Assembly: GCA_963772165.1 (NCBI GenBank)
Contig: CAVYWA010000011.1
Coordinates: 62,001 to 126,000 of the forward strand
Origin: JAGVPT01 sp963772165
GTDB taxonomy: Bacteria > Bacteroidota > Ignavibacteria > UBA10030 > UBA8401
Direction: 5' to 3'
Length of the DNA stretch: 64,000 nt
Shown: positions 41,159 through 50,132 of the stretch, one piece after another
Layout: each line of letters begins with the position of its first letter
How positions within the stretch are numbered: position 1 is the first letter of the stretch
Translations under genes and position numbers: made by a program
Notes under the pieces: model-generated
The model's input: only the letters and a program-made list of their open reading frames with translations
Told to the model about the DNA's origin: nothing
Databases searched by the model: none

Positions 41159-42043
41159 TTGATCGGTGAGTTGAGCGCACTATTAACGGCTTGTGTTTGG
41201 TCTGTTAGTTCCATGATGTTTGCGGGAGCAATTCGCAGGATCGGCTCGGTGCAGGTCAATGTCGTCCGGCTGTTCATTGCAGCAGTCCTCCTCATTGTAA
41301 CGATCCTTGCCGCGAACCTGAGCATTCGCCTTTCGTTCGGTCAGTTTGCTTACCTTAGCATCAGCGGCTGTATCGGGTTGGTGTTTGGCGACACGTTTCT
41401 TTTTAAATCTTTTCACGTAAATGGAGCTCGCATCAGCATGCTGATCATGTCGCTTGCTCCTGCGATCAGCGCGATTCTCGCATACATCATCTTGGGGGAA
41501 ATGCTTTCCGCATGGGGAATCATCGGCATCGTTGTCACGACGGCGGGAATTGCGCTTGTCGTCGTATCGAACCAGCAAAGCGAACAAACAAAAGTAAAGC
41601 TGACGCGGAACGGCTTGCTCTATGGATTCCTCGGCGCGCTTGGCCAGGGAGCCGGTTTGGTTTTTGCACGGCTGGCGTTTGTTGAAGGGGATATTAACGG
41701 TTTCGTTGCTACGTTTGTCAGGATTGCAGCATCGCTCGTTGTTCTTCTTCCGCTTACGCTCATGACAGGCCGCATCAAAGATCCTGTCGGGGTATTCTCA
41801 AGAGACAAGCGGGCGTTGATGCTGACCATCGGAGGGGCAATATTCGGGCCGTATCTGGGAATTACGTTCAGCCTTATTGCGATCATGTACACCAAAGTGG
41901 GCATCGCCGCGACGCTTATCGCAACTGTCCCGATTCTTATGCTCCCTCTGGTCCGGGTCGTCTACAAGGAACGGCTTTCATGGCATGCAATCGCGGGGGC
42001 ATGTGTGGCAGTCGGAGGCGTTGCAATTCTCTTTTTGCGATGA
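41159..42043 (+). CDS. EamA/DMT-family inner membrane transporter
   Basis: 294 residues with ten hydrophobic helices arranged as two EamA repeats (LLTACVWSVSSMMFAGAI; GLLYGFLGALGQGAGLVF). Members export amino acids or other small metabolites. The start is a TTG at 41159 with AAAGG ten bases upstream; no ATG fits better. A family A repeat follows. Confidence 0.88.
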   Translation: MIGELSALLTACVWSVSSMMFAGAIRRIGSVQVNVVRLFIAAVLLIVTILAANLSIRLSFGQFAYLSISGCIGLVFGDTFLFKSFHVNGARISMLIMSLAPAISAILAYIILGEMLSAWGIIGIVVTTAGIALVVVSNQQSEQTKVKLTRNGLLYGFLGALGQGAGLVFARLAFVEGDINGFVATFVRIAASLVVLLPLTLMTGRIKDPVGVFSRDKRALMLTIGGAIFGPYLGITFSLIAIMYTKVGIAATLIATVPILMLPLVRVVYKERLSWHAIAGACVAVGGVAILFLR

Positions 42044-42079
42044 GCGAAGTAAGGTGCCGGGTCCGATATTGGGTGCTGG

Positions 42080-42182
42080 CTCAATTTGTCATTCCCGCAA
42101 AAGCGGGAATCCAAATAATTCTTTTTTGCTCCATAATGGATGCCCACTTTCGTGGGCATGACAATTTCTTACTCAAATTGAG
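42080..42182. repeat. Palindromic intergenic repeat, family A copy 2
   Basis: CTCAATTTG (42080) and CAAATTGAG (ending 42182) bound halves with CCCGCAAAAGCGGG and CCCACTTTCGTGGG, the same plan as 2347-2459 and 52264-52400. Confidence 0.85.
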
Positions 42183-42275
42183 CCACTACTCAATATTGCA
42201 TTTCGATAAACTAATCCATACTTTTGCCACCAAGAATATGGCGGGAAAAAGTCTGAAAGTATTCGTGAGGGTATT

Positions 42276-42662
42276 CTGAACAAAAAAGTACTTATTATCG
42301 ATGACGAAGATTTTCTGCGGAGCTTTTATTCACATTACTTTGTGAAGAAAGGCTTTACCGTGCTCGAGGCTGACAACGGGCTTGACGGATTGGCCGTTGC
42401 CGAAGCGGAGAAGCCCGAGCTTATCCTTCTTGACCTCATCATGCCCGGGATGCACGGCTTCGCGGTGTGCAAGCAGCTCCGAGAAAATCCGGCGTTTGGC
42501 AAGACGACGATCATTATTACATCTTCAAAATCATACAAACCGGATATCGATAAAGCACTTGAGCTGGGTGCCGATGCGTATGTGATCAAACCGGTCGAGT
42601 TTGACGAGCTGTTCCAAATTGCGAGTGAGAAAATGTCCTTACGCTTAGGGGAGAAACCGTGA
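42276..42662 (+). CDS. Single-domain response regulator (CheY-like receiver)
   Basis: About 128 residues, receiver domain only: VLIIDDED acidic pair, phospho-acceptor Asp in LILLDLIMPGMHG, Thr in IIITSSK and Lys in VIKPVEFDEL. No output domain, so it must act on a partner protein or in a relay. The start is unclear: the frame is open upstream to 42207 but has no ATG, GTG or TTG before the acidic pair. The best choice is CTG at 42276 (or ATT at 42273) after GAGGG; the GTG at 42342 would delete the acidic site. Its stop overlaps the next gene by four bases (GTGA). Confidence 0.78.
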   Translation: MNKKVLIIDDEDFLRSFYSHYFVKKGFTVLEADNGLDGLAVAEAEKPELILLDLIMPGMHGFAVCKQLRENPAFGKTTIIITSSKSYKPDIDKALELGADAYVIKPVEFDELFQIASEKMSLRLGEKP

Positions 42663-43537
42663 ACGTTCGATTTTGGGGAACGCGCGGGTCGATTGCTACG
42701 CCCGGACCGGCAACTCTCAAGTACGGCGGAAATACATCGTGTGTCGAAGTTCGGGCGAAAGGCCATATCCTGGTTTTTGACGCCGGAACCGGGATTCACA
42801 ATCTCGGAATTCAACTCCAAAAAGAATTTCCTTCCCAACCGATCACCGTTCATATTTTCGTCAGCCACACACATTGGGACCACATTCAGGGATTCCCATT
42901 TTTCCTTCCTGCCTACGGAAGACAAAACAAAATTATCATTTATGGGCCGCCGGGAAGAGACAAATCGCTCCATCAGATTATGCGGATGCAGATGGATTCC
43001 GATTATTTTCCCGTTGCCATCGGCGATATGAATCCGAACATCGAGATCGTCGAAGTAGAGACTCCCATCACGATCGATGGTGTTTCCATCACCCATTTTT
43101 ATTTGAACCATCCCGCGATGTCGCTTGCGTATCGGGTCTCCGATGGGACTCGCAGCGTTGTCTACGCGACTGACAACGAGCCGTACCAATACACCCTGCC
43201 GGCACAGCAAAGAGTGACTCGCCCTACGGGTTTTCCTGAATACCTGGATGACAAGCTTATCGAATTCTTGCACGGGGCCGATTTGTACATCGGCGAGGCG
43301 CAATACACGCTTGAAGAATACAAAACAAAGCTGGGATGGGGGCACTCACCGATCGAATCGATCGTCGAGTTTGCGGTGAAGGCAAAAGTGAAGAGGCTTG
43401 CCCTTTTTCACCACGACCCGTACCACGACGATGCATTCGTCGACGGGATGGTGAAACATGCTCAGCAGCTTCTCGCCGAACAAAAAAGTCCAATCGAATG
43501 CTTTGGAGCAAAAGAGAAAATGGAAGTTGTCTTATAG
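42659..43537 (+). CDS. MBL-fold metallo-hydrolase
   Basis: 292 residues with the zinc motif SHTHWDHIQGF (HxHxDH), a later His in FYLNHPAMS, Asp in VYATDNEP and C-terminal His in LALFHHDP. The start MNVRFWGTRGSIATPG is typical of a group of MBL hydrolases found with receivers and cyclic-nucleotide-type signalling genes. It starts with GTG inside the stop of the receiver gene, so the two are translationally coupled and likely act together. Substrate unknown. Confidence 0.88.
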   Translation: MNVRFWGTRGSIATPGPATLKYGGNTSCVEVRAKGHILVFDAGTGIHNLGIQLQKEFPSQPITVHIFVSHTHWDHIQGFPFFLPAYGRQNKIIIYGPPGRDKSLHQIMRMQMDSDYFPVAIGDMNPNIEIVEVETPITIDGVSITHFYLNHPAMSLAYRVSDGTRSVVYATDNEPYQYTLPAQQRVTRPTGFPEYLDDKLIEFLHGADLYIGEAQYTLEEYKTKLGWGHSPIESIVEFAVKAKVKRLALFHHDPYHDDAFVDGMVKHAQQLLAEQKSPIECFGAKEKMEVVL

Positions 43538-43587
43538 TCCCAAAGATTTTTGCCTTGCATCATCCGGACCTCCGATCAATCCAAACG

Positions 43588-45003
43588 CTACTTCGTTACC
43601 TCTTCAATCCACTCGCCGATAACTTTCAGCGCTTCAGGGTTTATTGTCTCTTCTATCTTGGTATATTCCATCGGTGCGCCGGTTTCCGCTTTCTGGAAAA
43701 GATGGTTCAGTCCGGGAAGGAGTTTTGCCGTGGCATTTTTATTGCCGCTCGCCTTGAAAGCGCGTTCCAATCCTTCCAGATTTTGCTCTGCCGGGACCTG
43801 CAGATCTTTGCTCCCGTCGAGTGCCAGGATCGGGCATGTCACTTTCTCCAGCGCGGGAATGGGGTCGTACGTTACGAAAAATCGAAACCACGGCGACGTC
43901 AACTGTTTGACCGCAGCATTTACTGCAACCTCGTTGATTTTGCCGGCTGTTGCTGAATCGGCCGCCATCGATTCTTTGACCGCTAAGCGGATCTCCTGCT
44001 GAAGTTTTGTGGAATCGGATTCCGTGCGTATGAGTGAAAAGAGTTTCCGATTCAGTTGAAGTTCTTTTGTGATTTCGTTCGCCGGAACCCCCATCGCCAT
44101 GGAGATGAGAGAATCCTGAAGATAGAGAATCTGCTCGCCGGTAAGAGAAGGTCCGGCCATCATCACGATAAAGGCGACATCCTTCGAATCACTGGCCACC
44201 ATCGGCGCGATGATTCCCCCTTCACTGTGGCCTAAGAGTCCGATCTTTTTCTCATTCACATCGCTTCTGGTTTTCAAATATTTAATACCGGCGCGCACGT
44301 CCCCGGCGAAATCTTTTGTCGTGGCCGTGCCGAAGACGCCCGTGGATTTTCCCGTCCCCCTGTCGTCGACGCGCAGAACGGCAATGCCCCTGCGTGTGAG
44401 ATAGTCGGCAATAACAAGAAAAGGCTTATGGCCGAACAGCTCTTCGTCCCTGTTTTGAGGACCGGAGCCGGTGATGAGAAGAACGGCAGGGAATGGCCCA
44501 CCGGATCTTGGCTTCGTAAACGTTCCGGCAAACGTGATGCCTGCATCGGTGTTTTCGTACGAAATCTCTTCTGCATCGTATGGAAACGGCGGCTTCGGTT
44601 CCTGCGGCCGTCGCAGTTCAGCCACCTCTTGACTGCGATGAAGGTCGAGAGGGAGCGATAGTCCACCTTGCTTCCACGTTCCCGAAATAGTTGAATCTCC
44701 CGGCTGCGCGATTCCCTCATATGAACCGCCGATAGCATTGATCGTAAGCGATATACTGTCCATCGTTGTCGAGACATTGTCGACGGGAATCCCTTTCGCT
44801 CCCTGGTCGGGGCTGTCTAACGCTGCCTTCATCGTACCCGTCGAATCGGTTTGAATATGAAAGACCACTCGCAATTCCATCGTTTGAATTTTCAATGTTC
44901 CCTGCCAGGTGCCGACGATATTTTTGTCTGAAGCAAAAGTTGGTTGGGTGAAAACGAAGGAGGTGAGAGCGATAAATAAAAATAATGCAGGTTTGTTTTT
45001 CAT
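43588..45003 (-). CDS. Secreted alpha/beta hydrolase
   Basis: 471 residues with signal peptide (FLFIALTSFVFTQPTFA), an N-terminal beta domain of about 110 residues (GTWQGTLKIQTMELRVVF) and an alpha/beta hydrolase with the nucleophile in LLGHSEGGIIAP, oxyanion-side DDRGTGKS, Asp in LALDGSKDLQV and catalytic His in LPGLNHLFQ. It is an esterase or peptidase-type enzyme of the S9/dienelactone-like group. It faces the MBL gene convergently. Confidence 0.85.
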   Translation of the reverse strand: MKNKPALFLFIALTSFVFTQPTFASDKNIVGTWQGTLKIQTMELRVVFHIQTDSTGTMKAALDSPDQGAKGIPVDNVSTTMDSISLTINAIGGSYEGIAQPGDSTISGTWKQGGLSLPLDLHRSQEVAELRRPQEPKPPFPYDAEEISYENTDAGITFAGTFTKPRSGGPFPAVLLITGSGPQNRDEELFGHKPFLVIADYLTRRGIAVLRVDDRGTGKSTGVFGTATTKDFAGDVRAGIKYLKTRSDVNEKKIGLLGHSEGGIIAPMVASDSKDVAFIVMMAGPSLTGEQILYLQDSLISMAMGVPANEITKELQLNRKLFSLIRTESDSTKLQQEIRLAVKESMAADSATAGKINEVAVNAAVKQLTSPWFRFFVTYDPIPALEKVTCPILALDGSKDLQVPAEQNLEGLERAFKASGNKNATAKLLPGLNHLFQKAETGAPMEYTKIEETINPEALKVIGEWIEEVTK

Positions 45004-45218
45004 GGAAGCCCCTTTTTCAGATTATAGGATATCACGAACTCTGTTTTGCCTTTTCGTGGAGAGGTCATCTCACAAGCGCATTTTGTTCGCCGTAAAACTG
45101 CACCAATGTAGATTCTTTTTGTTTAGAAGGCAAGGATCAGCCTTCCATCTCCCTTCATTTTTTCGTATATTATCACTGCAATTCTCTGATTACTGATTTC
45201 TGACATACTGTTTATGTT

Positions 45219-47226
45219 ATGCTCTCTCTCGACCACATCTCGGTGCAATTCGGCGGACGGTATTTGTTTGACGACCTTTCGCTTATGGTCGGTCCGCACG
45301 ACCGCATCGGGCTTGTCGGCTCGAACGGGGCCGGTAAAACGACGCTGCTGAAAATAATTGCCGGCCTGTCACAAGCAGAAGACGGTACCAGTGAGCAAGG
45401 CGCATTACGTCACTGCCGGATATTTGCCGCAGGACGGCGTCACCGCTGTCGGGAAGACACTCTATAAAGAGGTGGAGACGGCGTTCGAAAATATTCTTTT
45501 GGTCCAACAGGAACTTGAAGAGGCACATCTCCTCCTCAGCACACAAGATCCGGCAAGCCGGGAATATATGGAGACGCTGGAAATCTACGGCGAGCTCCAG
45601 CATAAACTGGAAGACCTCGATGCCTTTCGGATGCAATCGAAGATCGAACGCGTGTTGATGGGGCTCGGATTTTCGGTTCCGGATTTGGAGCGTCAAACAG
45701 ACGAGTTCAGCGGCGGCTGGCAGATGCGCATCGAGCTGGCGAAGCTCCTGCTCAAAGAGCCGTCGGTGTTGCTGCTGGACGAACCGACGAACCATCTCGA
45801 CATCGAATCGCTTCAATGGCTTGAAGAATACCTGCACCAATACAATGGAGCGATCATCCTTGTGTCGCACGACCGCGCCTTTCTCGATTCGATTACCGCG
45901 CGCACGTTTGCTCTCAGCCTCGGCAAAATGGAAGAGTATGCGGGAAACTACTCTTTCTATGAAAAAGAACGAGTGATCCGCAAAGAGCTGGTGATGAACG
46001 CGTACAAGAATCAACAGCAGCAGCTGAAGCAGACACAGCAGTTCGTCGACCGCTTCCGCTATAAGGCGACGAAGGCTCGACAGGTACAGAGCCGCATTAA
46101 ACAAATGGAAAAAATGGACCTGATCGAAATTGAAGACGAAGAGCAGGAAATCCACTTTCATTTTCCGCCGCCGCAGCCGAGCGGGCGCGTCGTGATGGAG
46201 CTGAAAAATCTCCAGAAGAGTTACGGTTCCCACAAAGTATTCGCCGGGTTAAACTACACCATCGAACGGGGGGACAGGATCGCGGTTGTCGGCGTGAACG
46301 GTGCGGGGAAATCGACGTTCTCAAGAATTGTGGCGGGCGTGGAACCGTTCAACGGCGGTGAGCGGGTGCCCGGCTATAATACGATTGTGTCGTACTTTGC
46401 GCAGCATCAGGCGGAAGAACTCGATATGTCCAAAGAAGTTCTCCAAATCGTCGATGAAGTCGCGACGGGAGAGGTGAGAACAAAACTTCGGACAATTCTC
46501 GGTTCATTCCTCTTTCGCGGCGACGATGTGTTTAAGAAAGTGAAGGTTCTTTCGGGCGGGGAGAAAAGCCGTCTCGCATTGTCAAAGATGCTGCTGCTCC
46601 CCTCAAATTTTTTGATCATGGACGAACCGACAAATCATCTTGACATGCGGTCCAAGAAAGTCCTGCAAGAGGCTCTCGCAGAATTTACCGGAACATATCT
46701 CATCGTTTCGCATGACCGGGCATTTCTCGACCCTATCGTGAATAAAGTGCTGGAGTTCAGCCACGGCGGGATCCGGACGTTTCTGGGGAACGTGAGCGAT
46801 TACTTGACGAAAAAAAAGGAAGAGGCGGGGAAGAAGAATTCGGGAGACAGGAATCAGCGGTCAGGAGGGAGTAAGCGGCAGGAAGAGCCGAAAGCCAAGG
46901 GCCAGGACCAAAGGACGAAGGAGCATACCGATCATCGTTCTGAAAAAGAAAAGAAACGAATCGAGGCTGAACGCAGGCAAGAACATTCAAAAAAAGTCCA
47001 ACCGTTGAAAAAAAAGCTCACGACCGTTGAAAAGGAAATCGAGCGTTTGGAAAATCGCAAATCGGAGATTGAAGGTTTAATGGCACAGCCCGAGTTCTAC
47101 AAGAACGGTGATGAAGCCAAACACATCTCGGCCGAATACAAAACCGTTCAGGGAAAGCTGAACGACAATTACTATGAATGGGATAAAGTGTCCCGGGAGA
47201 TCGTCAAAATGGAAAGCGGGAGCTGA
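45219..47226 (+). CDS. ABC-F family ATPase, frameshifted near residue 56
   Basis: A duplicated ABC protein without membrane domains, about 669 residues if joined; ABC-F proteins act on ribosomes. The first frame (45219-45390) has LVGSNGAGKTTLLKII; the second (to 47226) has FSGGWQMRIELAK, LLLDEPTNHLDIESL, a second Walker A GVNGAGKSTFS, LSGGEKSRLALSK and LIMDEPTNHLDM, then a Lys/Glu-rich coiled coil. They join at 45385-45392 by dropping one base (EDGT/VSKAHY). The tail region at 46839-46930 is of odd composition (SGDRNQRSGGSKRQEE), perhaps repeat-derived. The stop overlaps the next gene (TGATG). A -10-like TATATT lies at 45166 with a poor -35. Confidence 0.85.
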
Positions 47227-48645
47227 TGCCCGCTCAGGGCGACATCCTTGAATTGACGATCGACTCTTCCGGATTTGAAGGGACGAGCATCGCGCGGCAT
47301 GAGGGGATGGTGGTATTCGTCGAAGGGGCAGTCGCGGGGGATGTTGTACGCGCTCGAATTCTTCGGACGAAAAAAAAACATCTCGAAGCAAAAGTCGTTG
47401 AAGTGCTTCGACCGTCGCCAAATCGCACCGCTCCGCGATGCAAATATTTCGGAACCTGTGGCGGATGCCGTTGGCAGCATGTGCAGTACGAATCGCAGCT
47501 GGCGTTCAAGCAGCAGCATGTTGTCGATGCACTTGAACGCATCGGCGGGTTCAAGGGAATCCCGTGTCCTGCCGATTATTCCTTCTAAAGAAATATATTT
47601 CTACCGGAACAAATTGGAGTTTTCGTTCGGGGATCGGCCGTGGCTGGAAACTCCGCCCCTTTCTCCCCTTCCCTATAAGGGAGGGGACGGGGGTGAGGTT
47701 GCCCTTGGTTTCCATATCCCTCAGCGCTACGATAAAATTCTCGATATCGACGAATGCCATCTTCAATCGGAATTAAGCAACGGCATTCTGAATGCGGTAA
47801 AGAGTTTCGCCATCAAGCACTCGCTGCCGGCGTACACTTCCGAGCCTCAGTCCGGATATTTCCGGAACCTCGTTATCCGGGAAGGAAAAAATACGGGCGA
47901 CGTGATGGTGAACCTCGTAACGTTCGACGACCGTCCCGGTGTCATGAAGCAGCTAACGGCAGAGCTGACGAAATCTTTCCCCGAAATTGTCACGGTGGTG
48001 AATAATATCACCGCCAGGCTTGCGAACGTTGCCGTCGGCGAGGTTGAAAAGGTTTATTACGGTAACGGCGTCTTCACTGAAAAGATCGGCGATAATCTGT
48101 TCCACCTTTCGGCAAATTCATTCTTTCAAACAAACACGCGCCAGGCCGAAACGTTGTACGCCGTAACGAAAGAATTTGCAGACTTGAAGCCGAGCGATGT
48201 TGTCTACGACCTGTACTGCGGCACGGGCGCAATCTCGCTGTACATTTCCAGTGCAGTGAAGCAAGTCGTCGGCATTGAACTCATCGAGAGTTCGATCTTC
48301 AACGCGCGGATGAATGCCGAGGTCAACGGAGTCCGCAACTGCGAGTTCATTGCCGGCGATTTGAAAGATTTGTTGACGAAGGACGTAGGATGGAAGGAAA
48401 AGTATGCAAGGCCCGATGTGTTGATCATCGACCCGCCGAGAAGCGGGATGCATCCCAAGGCGGTTGAAGAAATCGGCGGAATGAAAATCCCCGGAATCGT
48501 CTACGTCAGCTGCAACCCCGCGACGCTCGCCCGTGACCTGCAGCTTCTTTCCCCATTCGGCTATTCAATCGAAAAAGTCCAACCGGTTGACATGTTTCCC
48601 CATACGTACCATATCGAGAGTGTAACAAAGCTGGCGCTGCTGTAA
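47226..48645 (+). CDS. 23S rRNA/tRNA (uracil-5-)-methyltransferase (RlmD/TrmA family), frameshifted
   Basis: A SAM-dependent RNA methyltransferase of about 472 residues. The first frame (47226-47564) holds a TRAM domain and the Fe-S motif CKYFGTCGGCRWQH. The second (to 48645) holds SAM motif VYDLYCGTGAIS, LIIDPPRSGMHP and catalytic Cys in YVSCNPATLARDL. They join at 47561-47567 (GIP/VLPIIPSKEIYFY) by removing one base. The second part contains an in-frame palindromic repeat (47652-47698). The gene starts inside the ABC-F stop, so both are one ribosome-linked operon. Confidence 0.87.
47652..47698. repeat. Palindromic repeat inserted in frame in the RNA methyltransferase
   Basis: CTCCCCTTCCCTATAAGGGA and GGGGACGGGGGTGAGG form an inverted pair. 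Translated as PPLSPLPYKGGDGGE, a Pro/Gly-rich stretch foreign to the family fold. Confidence 0.75.
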
Positions 48646-48649
48646 CAAC

Positions 48650-49370
48650 TTACGGCGTAAAAGACACTCCCACGCTCCCCGAAACTCCGCTCATTGAGAA
48701 TTCAATGTTAGAGGGTTGTGCGTTGACCTGATTCTCAAAATCTTCAAACTTCAACCCGCGATAAGCGATCTCGAGCTGCAGGCTGATGTTCGGTGTCAGC
48801 GGAACGGTTGTCTGCGCCGCGACACGGAACCCGTACGCAGGGCTAAAGAGCGTGTTCGAGTACCGATGTCGTCCCCCCTGCGGTTGTGAACGATCCGTTT
48901 TCCGTGATATACCCCAGAGCATAAATAAAATCAAGTTCCACTTGAAAGTCTGAACTCAATGTCGACAAACCGACTCCAATCGAAAGCGGATATGCGGAAT
49001 ATTTTTCTGTGATCTGCCCCTTCACTTTTCCGATCGGCGTCGAAGAAGTATCCGTCTCCGGGACGGAGAATGAATAGTCCCGTTCAGTCCATAAATATCC
49101 GCCGCGGAGAACGATGATTTTTGTGTCCTGGTTCGGCCGGAGTGTTAGTGCAGCCGCAAGCTCGGGCATCGATTTGATTGACTGGGCGAGACTGCCGAGT
49201 GCTTCGTTGGATGCCGCAATATGGTCGTTGATCTGGTCGGGATTCATGGCATCAACGCCGAAGCTCAGTGCAAAGCGATACTTTGGAGCAACCGCGGAGG
49301 AGTCAACATGCTGCGCCTGTGCACAGTACGCAATGAAGAGACTCATGAGAATAAGAAGTAAACGTTTCAT
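48650..49370 (-). CDS. Outer membrane beta-barrel-like protein, frameshifted
   Basis: A signal peptide (LLLILMSLFIAYCAQA) and alternating hydrophobic strands (KIIVLRGGYLWTERDYSF; YPLSIGVGLSTLSSDFQVELDFIY) suggest a small outer membrane barrel of about 238 residues. The first frame (49370-48879) ends in TTAGG; the rest (YSNTLFSPAYGF ... GSVGVSFTP) is in another frame to 48650. The break is at a run of six C on the plus strand (48873-48878). The typical final strand ends VGVSFTP. Function unknown. The next gene upstream, a lipoprotein, is eight bases away. Confidence 0.7.
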
Positions 49371-49378
49371 GGCAACCC

Positions 49379-49786
49379 CTATTGTTTGAGAGCAGCGATT
49401 CGAAGAAGAGTGAAGACGTCATCCGGCCCGCCCGGAAAATGGAGTTGTTCAAGTTCAATATAGTATACGCCGGGGGGCACAGCGAAACCGTTGACGCCCT
49501 CGGCATACCAGGTTACTTTGAAAGTGCCGGCTGGGTGCGCACCGTTATCGACAAGAGTAGCTTGTGCTTGATTGAAGCGGTCGAGAACGACTACACGGAT
49601 CCATGGTGCCGGGTTGCTCGGTTCGACATACGGAACACCGTACTCTACCACCGTTGAATCGGTAAACGGGTTAGGGTAATTCTGTTTAAGCTCATAGGTC
49701 GAAGGGGGAGTGTTGGCGATTTGCTGCTCGGTGCATGAAGAAAGCAAGAGCGGGAAAAAAACAATAAAAAGAGAAAGATGTTTCAT
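49379..49786 (-). CDS. Small lipoprotein carrying a type IX-like C-terminal domain
   Basis: 135 residues from the ATG at 49786. The N-terminus is a lipoprotein signal (LFIVFFPLLLSSC, lipobox LSSC). The rest is almost only a beta domain like the type IX sorting domain: YELKQNYPNPFTDSTVVEY, VVVLDRFNQ and GVYYIELEQL. A lipid-anchored protein would not need type IX export, so here the fold is probably used on its own. It is paired with the barrel gene downstream. Confidence 0.75.
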   Translation of the reverse strand: MKHLSLFIVFFPLLLSSCTEQQIANTPPSTYELKQNYPNPFTDSTVVEYGVPYVEPSNPAPWIRVVVLDRFNQAQATLVDNGAHPAGTFKVTWYAEGVNGFAVPPGVYYIELEQLHFPGGPDDVFTLLRIAALKQ

Positions 49787-50132
49787 ACGTACCCCGCGAT
49801 AGTGTGAAAGCATAATGCCCCCCCACGGGAAGATAATCTTATTTCGTTTTAGTTAATTCTACGACGGCTATAAGGGAAGTGTAAGAAAATGATATCTGCT
49901 TTTCATACAGCCTCCCGAATGTACGAAATCAGTGGTAAGAGATGTCTTTGAAAAACTTAGAGAGAAAACGTCATAAAGTCAAATGGGAAATGTGTTGGTC
50001 GTCACTAGAAAACTTCCGAGCTTCTTTATGAGAAGCCCTTAATAAAACAGCGTCGGTTGTTTTTTCAATGAATGCTTTTGGAAAGTTTGCGGCCGAGTGG
50101 CGAACGGACCAGCGGTTGAAAAGTTGGGAAAG
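49787..50132. other. Intergenic region
   Basis: 346 bases between the lipoprotein gene and the next hydrolase gene. I see no gene, repeat or clear terminator. A stretch at 50085-50130 looks a little like a tRNA-Ser D-arm but does not fold. Confidence 0.5.

Noticed and set aside
42342..42662. GTG at 42342 as start of the receiver
   Set aside because: It would remove the VLIIDDED acidic pocket required for phosphorylation.
45283..46233. 316-codon minus-strand frame opposite the ABC-F gene
   Set aside because: Mirror of conserved ABC motifs; composition is typical of antisense reading.
47275..47560. Start of the methyltransferase second frame at 47275
   Set aside because: The TRAM and Fe-S motifs are in the other frame here, so this part is out-of-frame read-through.
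50085..50130. tRNA-Ser-like stretch GGCCGAGTGGCGAACGGA with a TTGAAAA loop
   Set aside because: The D-arm string looks right, but the anticodon loop would have nine bases, the acceptor stem has no partner and the possible T-arm falls inside a coding region.
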